Shown here: positions 1 to 12,159 of the stretch, piece by piece
Numbering within the stretch: position 1 is the stretch's first letter
Layout of the letters: the number at the start of each line of letters is the position of its first letter
Assembly: GCA_014529385.2 (NCBI GenBank)
Contig: CM043968.1
Coordinates: forward strand, 6,755,001 to 6,819,000
Length of the DNA: 64,000 bases
Source: Adiantum capillus-veneris
Taxonomy: Eukaryota; Streptophyta; Polypodiopsida; Polypodiales; Pteridaceae
Direction of reading: 5' to 3'
Notes under the pieces: model-generated
What the model saw: the letters and a program-made list of their open reading frames with translations, nothing else
Database searches by the model: none
What the model was told of the DNA's origin: nothing
Program-made: the position numbers and the translations under genes

Positions 1-447
1 GCCCTGGGCGCGATTGATGGCTCAAGGAAAGCCTCCCTTGTCCTTGTGCCAAGGGCAAAAGGGAAATCCCTCGCTTGAGGCACATTGCATTGGAGCACGT
101 GGAGAACGTAGGGCTTTGGCATCCTCAAAAAAGCGCTTGGAGAGATGAGAGTGCCACTCATCCATCACTTGAGGAGGTGCCCCATTAGTCTATGTTCGGT
201 GGTGGTGCATCAACGCGCAAGGCCAAACGGCAGAGGCAAGAGCTATTGGACAATTTGGGTGCACTGCATGGTGATCCTCCCATTAGCTCTACCTCGACAA
301 CTCCTGTGGCATCTCAGTCGCACTTTTAGGCAGAGGATGAGCACATGTTCAACATGTGTGATGAGTTACTGGCTCATAAAAACGATGTGTGCGAGGAGGA
401 TTACCAACCCTGCACTTAACGGGCAATGGCAACGGAGGATAGAATGA
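1..447 (+). other. 5' flank or N-terminal remnant of the CACTA transposase gene
   Basis: Reading frames here are broken. One + frame gives a basic stretch (GGGASTRKAKRQRQ, near 200-240) and an acidic stretch around 340-400 just upstream of recognisable TNP2 homology. This is compatible with the poorly conserved N-terminus of a CACTA transposase, but I cannot place a start codon. The element may begin outside the window, and no CACTA terminal inverted repeat was found. Confidence 0.3.
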
Positions 448-571
448 TGGCAAGTGCCCAAACACCTCTTTACGACGGTGCATAGTACTTGGTGCTCCGG
501 GCATCGTTGGAAGTCCTCAACTTGCAATCAAAATTTTCTTGAAGCAATGAAAGTGTCAATGCACTCCTTGG

Positions 572-661
572 GTAATTTTGAAATATGGTTTTTTATATAC
601 CCTTCACTCGCTTTATGGTGCTGCCTCCTTGCAATTGTACTAATACGCTTGTTTGTTGTAG
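572..661 (+). other. Probable intron of the CACTA transposase
   Basis: A GT start after the CTCCTTGG end of the SVNALLG segment and a TTGTTTGTTGTAG acceptor frame an AT/T-rich 90-bp stretch. Removing it joins two conserved TNP2 blocks (SVNALLG and the block leading to EYESIHVCVNNC). The acceptor has a good pyrimidine tract. Confidence 0.5.
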
Positions 662-1441
662 TTTAATGAAAAAAATGTTGCCAAAAGATCACCACATATC
701 TCCAGATTGTCACAACGAGCTAGATCGTATGTCATTGCACTTACAATGGAGTATGAGAGCATCCATGTGTGCGTCAACAATTGCATGCTATACCACAATG
801 AGCATGCACATGCTACCTCATGTCTCGTGTGCGCGGAAGCACGATACAAGACGGAGTGAGCGGGTCACACCTACCCCGCAAGGTATTGAGACATTTTCCA
901 TGAATTCCTCGCATTCAACACATGTTTAAAAGCAGGCCTACCGTAGATCTTCTCGCGTGGCACGCCAACCACCGCTCAAATGATGAAATGATGCGTGTCC
1001 CTGCCGTCACCTGCATGGAGGCACATCAAAACTCATGGAGGCACTTGCATGGAGGCACATCGAAACTCAATGGCCATAGTTTGGATTGGAGCCTTGACAC
1101 TTGAGGCTTGGGTTAGTAAGTGATGGTGTCAACCCCTTCAGCACTAAGTCTACTTCATGGAGCACTTGGCATGTGGTGATCGTCAACTACAATATTCCAC
1201 CATGGGAGACAACTAAGAAGGGCAATTTACTTCTTTCCTTGCTTGTTTTAGGGAAGTACAAAGTGTCAAATATTGATGTCTACATCGAGCCCCTCATTGA
1301 GGAGTTGGAGGAGTTATGGAGAGGCGTTCCTGTTTATAGATGTCTCACTTGCAAAGGGGGGGAGAGAAGCCATTGTGAGGGGAATCCTTATGTGGACTAT
1401 GCACAACTATCGTGGGCTTGGAGAGATTTTTGGTATCTCCC

Positions 1442-1445
<4 letters not shown>

Positions 1446-1501
<56 letters not shown>
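1446..1501 (+). repeat. (CT)n microsatellite inside a TNP2 exon
   Basis: About 56 bp of CT with one interruption. It lies between the TNP2 blocks GILMWTMHNYRGLG and GHNACPTCGP, where the family normally has only a few residues, so the tract expanded or inserted within coding sequence and changes the frame. Confidence 0.95.
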
Positions 1502-2186
1502 CCTTTAGTTTTGTCTCTCTCTCACGATATGATATGTATGAGGGGTTGCCACATCGGGTCACAATGCATGTCCTACTTGTGGGCCATCACTGGTGACAGA
1601 AAGGCCCGATTCCTTGTGCAAGGTAACCTGTCCAAACAACCATCATTTCTTCCCCCAAGGGCATAGCAAGCACAAGGCTCCAACAAATGGGAAGACCTCT
1701 CTAAAACTCACGATGTCAGATTGGGTAACCATTTGGGAAGAGCACTACAACAACAATTCGGCTTCGTATCCTCCACCAAAAGGTATGTCAAGGTATTCCA
1801 TATTTTTAGGGCTTCCATATTGGAAGGACTTAAAAATACAACACCTCTTGGATCCCATGCACATATTCAAGAATGTAGCCCAAACACTATGGGACCACAT
1901 TATTGGCAAGAAGGACTCTTTGGGTGCGAGGGAGGATTTGAGGCTTTTGAAACGTCTCCCCGCCTTTGCTACTCCACGCCATGCCCTTAATGGAAAGATT
2001 GTGATTCCTAAAGCACCATGGATGGTAGCCAAATAATAATTGGACAAAGTGAAGTGTACCATTGCTTCTATTCGCACACCAATATGATACATAAGGTTGC
2101 TAAAGGGAGCTTTTACAAAAGTGAAGAAGGGTGGAAGCGTTCAATTGTATGGGTTGAAGTTCCATGATTGGCACAAGATGCTTCAG

Positions 2187-2266
2187 GTAATGTCCTCTCC
2201 CTATTCTATCTATAGTTTTTGTGTATGACTTTCTCTCACTTTCCCTTCCCCTAATTTACATTGTAG
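2187..2266 (+). other. Probable intron of the CACTA transposase
   Basis: GT at 2187 follows HDWHKMLQ. The sequence is T/C-rich and ends TTACATTGTAG at 2266, after which the frame continues SILPVNMCICRDKKGRDA. Donor, polypyrimidine tract, acceptor and resumed homology all agree. Confidence 0.6.
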
Positions 2267-2346
2267 TCCATTCTACCGGTGAATATGTGTATATGTCGGG
2301 ACAAGAAAGGTAGGGATGCTATTTTCAAACTTCAAGAGCTAGTAAG

Positions 2347-2437
2347 GTACACCACAAGACTCCACTCAACTACACTTTTTTTATGTACACAATAATCTCA
2401 ACTAGCACTTAGTGTATCCTTGTATGTTTTCTTGCAG
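2347..2437 (+). other. Probable intron of the CACTA transposase
   Basis: GT after FKLQELV at 2347 and TTTTCTTGCAG at 2437 bound a T-rich stretch. The frame downstream resumes as IVSSKEIEIYAIHATQT and leads into the DUF4218-like block. Confidence 0.6.
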
Positions 2438-2918
2438 AATTGTGAGCTCCAAGGAAATTGAAATATATGCTATACATGCTACTCAAACACTTGCAACAAA
2501 AACTATGTGTGCCATTGAGGATGCATTTCCTTGATCGGTCCTTCTTAGTCAAATCCACCTCTTGGTTCACGTGGTAGAAGAGATCGCTATATGTGGAGTA
2601 GTGGACGCACAATGGATATTCTTCTTAGAAGGGTTTTTAAAGACTCTCAAAGATTTTGTCCAGCCTCCATCTCAACCAGAGGCATGTATGGCCAAAGGGT
2701 GGATCGTGCAAGAGGCATTTGTTTACATCTCAGAGTATTTGGCACAAGTTGATCCTTCAATGCCTCGCATGTGGTATGACGAGGAATATGCAAGGATGAC
2801 TTCACACTTGCCAAGTGGAAAGGGAAAGCTAATTAACATGGATATGAATCTATCCGGCGTGGTCAATAAGTTTTGTATTCTCAATGCAAAGATTATGACC
2901 AAGTGGGTGGATTTGTAA

Positions 2919-3433
2919 GTTGTGGACAATGGCAAAGGCAAGGCGTTTGCAAGAGAGAGAAGCATGGAAACAAGCACATGGAGGAAGGAGGGCACCCTCG
3001 GTACCTAGACACCTTGCATGTTTCCCAGATCTCATTAGTGCATAGTGGATTCATGAGAGAATGACCAAAGCAACAGCGCGCGGAGAAGACATTACCAAAA
3101 ATGAATGGGAGTATGCACGAGTTTGCATACCAAAGGTAGAGTACTCATATACATAAACCATATTGTAAATCTTTTTCCTTGATTTTATCTTTGTATTTTT
3201 TGATCAAAGTTATTTTCCTATTTTGTAGTGCATTTCCTTTAGCTCTATGTGGCCAAAGGGTCGTCACTTAAAATTATATTAGAAAGTTTGATACTTTAGA
3301 GCAAATTTGGGAATCATCAATGTCTTAAGGATCTGGCCATATGGACAAATCTTGAACTATTTATTAAGGCCCACTCCTTCCACAAGCTAGTACTCGATCG
3401 TTCAAGCTATACTCTCAAAACTTTGGCTAAGAT
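2919..3433 (+). pseudogene. CACTA transposase linker between DUF4218-like and DUF4216-like parts
   Basis: The + strand retains broken coding signal: a basic segment after TKWVDL, then FPDLIS and a segment reading GEDITKNEWEYARVCIP near 3080-3130. A GT at 3136 and a TTTTGTAG acceptor ending at 3228 suggest another intron. The stretch 3229-3433 still carries coding-like sequence but with several stops. It belongs to the same decayed transposase gene and is not a separate gene. Confidence 0.5.
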
Positions 3434-4228
3434 TTGGCCATGTGGTCAAATCTTAAGCTCATTTTGAAAGTGGGAATTGGGAAACTCCCAAATTCACTAT
3501 TTTGGTGTTACTTCTGTACGCGCCACATTGACAAGCATAGAACCACCATGGATTGTGCCATCATGGGAAACTTTGACACAGACAGTGATGAAGCGAGGTA
3601 CTGTGGAACTATTGAAAGGATACTAAAGGTTAATTTTAGAACCTTTCATACCTTCATCTTCGAGTGCACGTGGTTTGCAAATGTGCTAAACGACATGATA
3701 ATGGCCTCTACATGGTGGACTCTAGTGTGCATCACACAGGGAGGTATGATAATTTAGGTTTACTGTGCGATTGTGAGCAGGTGAATGAAAACTACCTTTT
3801 TTATTCTTATTTGATTGTAGAATTAATTATACCAATGTCACTCACTTTGAGCTTTTCTTTTATAGGTGATCTATATCCCAACAATCCACCAACCAGAACT
3901 TAGGTTCGTAATTCCCGTAACACCTAGGGGGAGAACCATTTTTTCCACTAATGAAGTGGAGACCATCTTCAACCCTCTTCCACCTCCAACTTTGGATGAG
4001 GTGGGGACAGAGAAGAGGGAGGCCGATTCAAGTTCGGCAGCAACAAGTCTTAGCGAGGATGATTGTCATGATGATGAAGATGATGAGATGGAGGATGACG
4101 AATTTGAAGATGATGAAGCCAACGCATCCACAAATGACAATTCCGTTTCTCTCTTTATTGATTTAGGAGCCATGGGCTTAGAATTGGATGATGCTTCATG
4201 CAGGGATCTTCTAGAAGATGATTCATAA
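3434..4228 (+). pseudogene. DUF4216-like C-terminus and acidic tail of the CACTA transposase
   Basis: The segment SLFWCYFCTRHIDKHRTTMD (from about 3497) followed by EARYCGTIERILKVNF and FIFECTWF matches the DUF4216 domain found at the C-terminal side of plant CACTA transposases. After a gap of roughly 130 bp, which probably includes an intron ending TTTTATAG near 3866, a frame from 3866 to 4228 gives VIYIPTIHQPELRFV. It ends in an acidic tail rich in D and E (about residues 60-95). An AATAAA lies downstream at about 4339. Order and strand continue the TNP2 and DUF4218 parts upstream, so this is one gene broken by mutation. It is not expected to be functional. Confidence 0.75.
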
Positions 4229-5030
4229 ACATTTTGCATACTTTAAGTTATGAAGATTTTTTATCATGTAATCCATTCATCTCTCTCTCCCCCCCCCCCC
4301 TCTTTCTCTCTCTAATTTTGTGAACATGCTCAATTATGTTAATAAAGTGACAGTGATTATTTTAGCTCTAGCCAAGTGTAATCTTATTATTCCCCCCCCC
4401 CCCCTCTCTCTATCCCTCTCTCCCTCTTTCTCTTTCTTTCTCTTTTCTTTTTTATATTTGAAAATTTCATACAATATTCTTTGATTTTTATTGAGAGTAG
4501 GGAAACACCAAAATTTGAGAGAGGTGGGGGAGGGGGGAAAGGGGGGGGGGGGGAGATGTTTAAGCCAGAATTTGAAAGTTTAGGCGCTAAATTTCCCCTA
4601 AAAAATAAACGCGATAATATCAACGATAATAAATTAGGTAATAAATGCGGTAATAATAGCAAAAATAGTCACAATAATAGTTTAAATAAATAAATAGAAA
4701 ACCCTCGCCCTCCTCTCTCTTCCCTCTCCAGCTGAGTTTGAACCTTCTCCCTACAAAACGCGGTAAAAGACCGTGGTAAAAAACTAGAGATTTTCATAGT
4801 GTCTTGCTTGACTCTCCCTGCGCTCGACCTTCGTTGATCTTCTCTTGCTTTGGTTTCCTGTTTTATCTCGGTCTCTCTTTCACCTCTTGCTATTTTGTTG
4901 GCCAAAGTATCAACCTCTTGCTTGTCAACGCCAATAATATTAACCCTTTGTACTTCATCATTACCCAGTGGAGCATGCGGTGCTTGGTTTTCAATTGCTA
5001 GATTCTCCCTTTGACCATTAAATTGTGCTT
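4229..5030. other. Non-coding spacer with C and G homopolymers
   Basis: No gene is supported. The stretch carries CT-rich tracts with C runs at about 4290-4301 and 4392-4403, and a purine-rich block with a run of G at about 4541-4552. The AT-rich part at 4590-4700 has repeated AATAAT-like motifs. The 3' end of the CACTA element is probably here, but its terminal repeat was not identified. Confidence 0.5.
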
Positions 5031-5034
5031 GCCC

Positions 5035-5895
5035 CTTGCCTCGACCAAACAGAGGGTGATTCCCTCTGTGAATGAGGGCAATCTAGAGCATAGTGGCCCT
5101 CCTCTCAGCAATTATAACACATGTCGGGTAGTTTCCTAGCCCTGCATATTCTTGCCCTTGCCTGACCCCTATCCATAACACTTAAACACAATTCATGCAT
5201 TTTCTCAAATAAATCTTCAAGAATTCATACCCATTTTTGAACAATGGCTGCCACCCCCCGATTCGTCTAGTTCTCCACTTGAACTTCTTCCCTCGAACTT
5301 GGAGTAGAACTGGAAATCATCGCCTCGTAACCCAGTGCACCTTGCTTGATCTTCTTTAATTTTATGGCTCTTTTCCCGTGCAATAGAGACCGCTCCATTG
5401 TAATTCTCCGAACTCTTGAAATCCACCTTCCCACGAACTTTGGGATGCAAACAAACCATAAATTTTTCAAAATTAACAATACTCACCGCCATTAGCCAAT
5501 TGCATGGCAAATGCAAAATCCCTCCAACATTCCTCAAAGCGATTGAGGAAAACACCAAACTCCTTGTTCACATCCTGCTTCAAATTCTTTAATGTGGTTT
5601 CCAAATTGACAAGCGACACCTCTTTACAATAATCATGCAAAAAATAGGCCCGCAAAGTCGGCCACATAAGACTTGGTTCCCCTTCCAAAGCAAAGAACCA
5701 TGTTTTTCCTCTTCCCCACGTCATCTACAAATCATCTGCATCTTGCTATCTTCATTTGGCATATGCAACAATAGCATATAGAGCTCAAAATCGGCCTGTC
5801 ACTCCTTTGGGTCTTCTTCTCCGATGAAAATTGGTCCATAACTTCATGAAGACATCTCTCCTTGATGAAAAAATCCTTCTTTGATCAAAATCAAC
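5035..5895 (-). pseudogene. Ty3/gypsy gag fragment with zinc knuckle
   Basis: Read on the - strand from about 5895 down. A frame-shifted N-terminal part includes FIGEEDPKEWQADFELYMLLL (about 5830-5765). Then come GEPSLMWPTLRAYFL, LNRFEECWRDFAFAMQ and HPKVRGKVDF, the pattern of a retrotransposon gag (capsid) domain. It ends in a CCHC zinc knuckle at 5078-5119, CYNC-x-EEGHYALDC, in which the residue after the second Cys is a TGA stop (a one-base change from GGA, Gly). Gag coats the RNA in the virus-like particle. No matching protease or RT follows, so this is a fragment. Confidence 0.75.
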
Positions 5896-5899
5896 AAGC

Positions 5900-6640
5900 A
5901 ATCAGCTGCTCCTCAGTGGGGGCACCAGAACATGGAGAGGGGGAATGGGGAACACACCCAACATAGAACACGATGCCTCCCTATAGCTCAGGGTATCCAC
6001 AACACCCCTAACCTTTCAGATAACACCTTCAAATCAGCTAGTTTTCACTAACAAAAAAACCCTTGCACACAAAACAATAATCTAATACTTTGCAAAACTA
6101 CTACTCATCCCGAATGCACCCCGATGGTTCAATTCACCTTTTTCGTCTCACACAACACTCCAATTCTGCCCTCTTTGCACCACACAACAATCTGTGGGAA
6201 CACCTCCACACACACCAACATGCACACAAAGAGCAAGAGAAAAGGAATGGGAAGGGAGAGACGACACCAAGAAATGGGGCAACATCTTAGTATTACTTAG
6301 TAGAGAGATAGTACAACTATTCCAAAGCTCCAATGGAAAGGTTCAATAAGAAAACTCCACTCTCATTGTCTGTAGGTCTTCACAGTGCCAAAAAGCCCCC
6401 AAAATGGGCTATCTTTTGCTATTTATAGGGGGGGCTCACCCTTACTTTGGTAAATTGGGGTGCATCGAACACTTGTCTCTTTGCGAATTAGAAACATTGC
6501 ATGGGATTTGTTTCCTTGTGGGAACTTGAACTTTACCTGCTCTCTTGAAAGGGGAGTGCATTAGCGATGTCGCTAGTGCTCCTAGGCCTTTATATATATA
6601 TATATATATATTCTTTAAAAAGAAAAACATTTGCACCATT
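5900..6640 (-). repeat. LTR-like sequence belonging to the - strand gag
   Basis: This lies directly upstream (on the - strand) of the gag fragment. On the - strand a TATA-type box sits near 6418-6428, followed by a short transcribed-looking leader and then the gag region. The sequence TGGTGCCCCCACTGAGG near 5917-5933 (- strand) sits where a primer-binding site would be, but it is not the usual Met-tRNA type. LTR ends and a target duplication were not found, so the boundaries are estimates. Confidence 0.35.
6416..6432 (-). promoter_or_regulatory. TATA-type core promoter of the LTR-like region
   Basis: On the - strand the sequence is CCCCTATAAATAGC, a strong plant TATA box, in the expected position upstream of a leader and the gag fragment. 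Confidence 0.4.
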
Positions 6641-6737
6641 GAACGTGCCCCTCTATTGGGCTTTTGACTAGCTTTGGCCGCCCAAGATGTTCCTTTGGCC
6701 ACATCCTCGTGAAATCCCCCCATGGGCGCTCGAACAT

Positions 6738-6739
<2 letters not shown>

Positions 6740-6807
<68 letters not shown>
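6740..6807 (+). repeat. (CT)n microsatellite
   Basis: Pure CT dinucleotide tract of about 68 bp. Apparent Leu-Ser ORFs (+) and Arg-Glu ORFs (-) across it are artefacts. Confidence 0.98.
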
Positions 6808-6809
<2 letters not shown>

Positions 6810-7052
6810 CCCAAGATGCCACGGGGGGACAGCCCCACAGGAACTCAGGATGTTTCTAGTGGGGTACTCCCCCTTGCTCTCAAAAAATTAGGCGGCTTGG
6901 GCCCGTGGGAACCACCTCTCGAAGGGCAACACTGCCACATCATCATCGCTGCTTGTTGCCAAGTCCGCCATCATCAATCACTACTACGCCAAAACAATGC
7001 CCAATTCTACCCTGAAGGCCCTCGAGCCAACCTCTATAGCCACACGGAGAGA

Positions 7053-8882
<1,830 letters not shown>

Positions 8883-8966
<84 letters not shown>
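8883..8966. repeat. (AT)n microsatellite
   Basis: 84 bp of uninterrupted AT. It is self-complementary and able to extrude a hairpin. Confidence 0.98.
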
Positions 8967-8968
<2 letters not shown>

Positions 8969-9299
8969 TCCCACTTTGGACATTATGTTTGTAAAAAAAT
9001 TGTCTATATGGCTCATTATCATGTTTGATAAGAAGTAAAACTTGATAAAATGCAAGTTAAAAGAAAAAATTTAAGCAAAAAACACACTTTACATAGTATA
9101 CACAAAAATCCTCATCATCTTGCTACATAAGATCTTGCCATTACGAGTCATCCCGGATGAAGCTTTGTGCATTTTGTCTTGGTGAGTACACCATGTCCAT
9201 GCAAGACCATGTAATGTGGCCCTAATATGCCAATGGAAGAGATGGATGGGGTAACAATATCTTGTGCAAGATGTGGGTACTAAATGGATTCTTTAGTGT

Positions 9300-10146
9300 T
9301 TTTTGCTGGCTAGGTTCCATCTATACTACACGATCCAAACAAAAGTATTTGTAGATGGCATGCTCCCTTTTTTAATTGTTGTTTTCTTGAGTATCACTAG
9401 CTTGATTGCCATGGATTGTGGCTTCTTTGGTACCCACTTATACTTTGTTTCTGGAGATGGTTGAGCTAGTCATTGATTTGGTTTCTTTGGTCTCCACTTC
9501 CAAGTTGTCTTGTTGGTTGGACGGTTTGTGCTTTGATATCCATTGATACTTTGGTTTGGCTTATTTTTTGTTTTTGGCATTGTGGTTTTGGCTACCAATT
9601 CCAAGTATAACTGCATTGAGGTTGTATAATTTGTGTTGGCTTGTTTGCATGATGGAATTTTCAAACCCATATATGTCTTGTGACTTTTCCATTGAATTGT
9701 CATTTAAGTTGAGGTGTTATTACTAGTTGCAGTTCTGAAAGTAACAATGGGTTGTTCTTCCAAGATGTGATCACTTTGTGGCAAGGGAGTGACATAATAG
9801 AGGTAAGTGTGAACTTTAAAGTGTCCTCTTGCCAATGTTGAACTACTTTGTAAATTTGCATATATGGTACACCTAGGATGATTGCTTTATTAAGATTTAG
9901 ATCCGCCATGACATGAAATTGATGTGGGCATTGATAGTTGTCAATGCTGATTGAATAAATTACCTGACCTAAACTGACCATCTTATCTTTATTTGCATCT
10001 TTTATCTTTATCTTATTTTTTGTTAATGGTACATCTGAAATTTTCATGTCTGTAGAGTACTTCATGGCATTAGCTCGTGCTCTAGTGTCTACAAGTGCTC
10101 GCTCTATTAATCCATTTGCACGCTTTATTTGGATGTGCACATCCAT
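9300..10146 (-). pseudogene. Ty3/gypsy aspartic protease fragment
   Basis: On the - strand an open frame from 10146 to 9700 contains ALVDTRARANAM, which aligns with the retropepsin active-site motif ALVDTGASANAM, and LNKAIILGVPYMQ, which matches the second conserved ILG-P motif about 80 residues later. The catalytic Asp is kept, but the following Gly is Arg, so the enzyme would be dead. The downstream stretch (9700-9300) reads as a degenerate, N/K/Q-rich linker such as lies between protease and RT. No RT follows. The protease would normally cut the Gag-Pol polyprotein. Confidence 0.65.
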
Positions 10147-10528
10147 GTCTCCATTGCTTCAATTTGAGGAGGTGTCATTAGGAAAAGTTTGGACTCAAAT
10201 TTGGGCTTAGTAAGAAATGCCATGACAGCGTAGAGAGAGATAATAGAAAATTCATTTTAACCCTTTTTCATACATGTTTTCTAAAATCAGGATATCTTAT
10301 TTATGCAAGGTACATTTATTAAAAAACCCAAAAAGTACTTCATTGTGCACGGTGGCTACTAAATTCAATGCCGAATGTCTCAATCTTCTGTATTTTTGAA
10401 AACTAAGCTTTATTTCCTCACCTCCTTCTTGCCCCCATTCCCTCCTGCGTTCTCTCTCACGTGCACGATATTCAAATTGCCAGTCTTCAATCACCCCCAC
10501 CTCCTTCTACACATAGTTTTGATCAGTC
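10147..10528. other. Spacer before the 10.5-kb gene
   Basis: Nothing supported apart from a continuation of broken gypsy coding on the - strand to about 10210 and pyrimidine-rich leader-like sequence at 10425-10520 on the + strand. Confidence 0.4.
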
Positions 10529-11352
10529 ATGTCTCAGTCGCCACTTGTAGCTTCTCCACGAAGAACTTCTACAAGGAATAGGAGAGATGTATATCACATG
10601 CACATAGAGTTCTCACCAGAGTATGAACCCCTTCGCAAGAAAAAGAAACAACAGACGCTTTTTGAAGCTTTGAAGGAGAACTTAAGATCACAGGACATGA
10701 AAAATGTGGACCTTTGGCTGGATAGAAGAATGTATCCAAAGCATCCCGTCACAAACTCCACTCCACCTTTTAAGGCTATTACATCCTTAGTGAACTATGT
10801 CTGAGATGGCCATCATGGCTTGTATGGTTACACTAAGCAGTTGGCTACAAGAAATGACGTTCTGCAACAAGAGACAGATATTGTATATAGTGAGAATGTC
10901 CGCTTACACCAGAAAGTCGTGCAATGTGCTCATCAGGTTGAAGGAAAGAAGGAGACCATCAAGGAGCTTACACAAAAACTTAGAGAAAAAAAAAACAGCG
11001 CTACTAGGTCTTCGCCAAAGAGAAAGAAAACGAAGAGATATCAAGGACTTGGAAGTTGGCTCGGGAGGAATTAAGAAAAGAGTGCAAGCCATCAAATGAG
11101 TGCATCTATCCTTCTTAGGTTTATATTCATAAACTCTCATATCTCTTACTGGTAACATGCTTGCACAGATCTTTGCTTCATCTTGACAAGGAAGTGGAGC
11201 ATAGCACAACCACCTCCTCGGCCCATTACGGGCTCATATTGAATCGCAAAAACGTAGATGACCTCTTGGATGATAAGGGCTATGGTAAGATCATTGCTAA
11301 GCAGCTTGACAACCTTTTAAAGGAGAACCAACTCCCTGCACTAGACGTTTAA
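10529..11352 (+). pseudogene. N-terminal coiled-coil part of an unrecognised multi-exon gene
   Basis: I do not recognise this family. From an ATG at 10529 the frame gives a basic N-terminus (SPRRTSTRNRRD), then ALKENLRSQDMKNVDLWLDR. After a TGA it continues without shift into a heptad-like coiled coil (QLATRNDVLQQETDIVYSENVRL..., 10835-10990). An A8 run at about 10987-10994 breaks the frame; the next frame continues EKENEEISRTWKLAREELRKE. A further segment, NRKNVDDLLDDKGYGKIIAKQLDNLL, lies at 11161-11352. A coiled coil then a conserved-looking segment suggests a nuclear or DNA-associated protein, but no catalytic motif is seen in this part. Co-linear + strand coding continues to 13236. Confidence 0.45.
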
Positions 11353-11985
11353 TCAATTTTGGATGAAGCCGGTATATCCAATAAGGGATATGCTACCATT
11401 TTTTAGTATGTAGCATCATTTGCAGTGTTGTTCCACTAGAAAAGTGGTTTTGCATCATTTGTAGTGCTGCTCCACTAGAAAAGGATTTTGATTCTTAACT
11501 CCTCTTACTCAGGTCTGTGCAAAGATAAGTCAAAAAGTTCCGCATCAAGCACACGCTTCTTCCAAACCCTTTCTCTATTCGAAAAACAAGATGGGAAGTC
11601 AATGAGGAGGTGCTTCAAAAGCTAGGAAGTTCTTTCCACATTGAATCGACATACAGATTGCCAAAAGGAGAAGAAATGGTCTATGACAATTATAACAAGT
11701 TTTTTAATGATATCATCACGTTGCAGTCATACATTGTGCATTTGTTCAATGTCACTGCTGAAGAGTGCAATGGCATCCTGAAGTTTGTCATCAAGCTAGA
11801 TGAGTGTGGGCTTGTAAAGGAGACAAAGGTTGAGTGAGTCACAATCACACTTATGAATAGAGCTCTCGATGCAAGCATTGGACCATATTTTTCTCGAAAC
11901 TTTAGTGTGCAATCTAAACACAACATTTTTCTTCTTGCGACGTTCAAGGTTCGTAGAAGATATGTTTAAGATAATTTATCGTTAT
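11353..11985 (+). pseudogene. Middle part of the same gene, conserved-looking domain
   Basis: Segments SILDEAGISNKGYATIF (from about 11355) and KKFRIKHTLLPNPF (11530-11575), then an open frame 11610-11837 with SYIVHLFNVTAEECNGILKF and VIKLDECGLVKETKVE, then after one stop VTITLMNRALDASIGPYFS and NFSVQSKHNIFLLATFKV to about 11950. The amino-acid pattern is well-formed and continuous, unlike random ORFs, but I cannot assign a family with certainty. Its position between the coiled-coil part and the cysteine-containing part supports one decayed gene. Confidence 0.45.
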
Positions 11986-12159
11986 GTTTCAGTTGAATGA
12001 TTTCAAATGTGCATTGTAAAAAGTTAAGAATTATCCTTTTAGGTGCCCACTGAGAACTTTGATTTATTGAATTGGGTTTTTCATCAAACAAACATACCAG
12101 AAACAATAAGCGAATAGAGAAATGAAAAGAAACTGGATGTGGAGGGCATGGGATCCTAC

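Larger units (their letters stand above)
448..2918 (+). pseudogene. Degenerate CACTA (En/Spm) transposase, TNP2 plus DUF4218-like part
   Basis: Homology runs through all three + frames in the order expected for plant TNP2 (Transposase_21). In order: TPLYDGA (about 450-480); an N-terminal zinc-type stretch, EYESIHVCVNNC then SCLVCAEARYKTE (745-855); LAWHANHRS (950-985); DGVNPFSTKSTSWSTW with NYNIPPWE (1120-1215); IDVYIEPLIEELEELWRGVP (1273-1335); GILMWTMHNYRGLG (1381-1425); GHNACPTCGP (1557-1586); and GLPYWKDLKIQHLLDPMHIFKNV (1809-1880). GLKFHDWHKMLQ (about 2150-2186) follows. LLVHVVEEIAICGVVDAQW and EACMAKGWIVQEA (2555-2720) match the DUF4218 domain that is usually fused downstream of TNP2. 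The family catalyses cut-and-paste transposition. Frameshifts, stops and a CT microsatellite in the coding part make this copy inactive. The family assignment is confident; exact exon edges are not. Confidence 0.85.

Noticed and set aside
4339-4344. AATAAA as a definite polyadenylation site of the CACTA gene
   Set aside because: The position fits, but AT-rich DNA gives this hexamer by chance; noted only in passing.
8883-8966. (AT)n as a replication origin or matrix attachment site
   Set aside because: A simple repeat alone gives no support for either.
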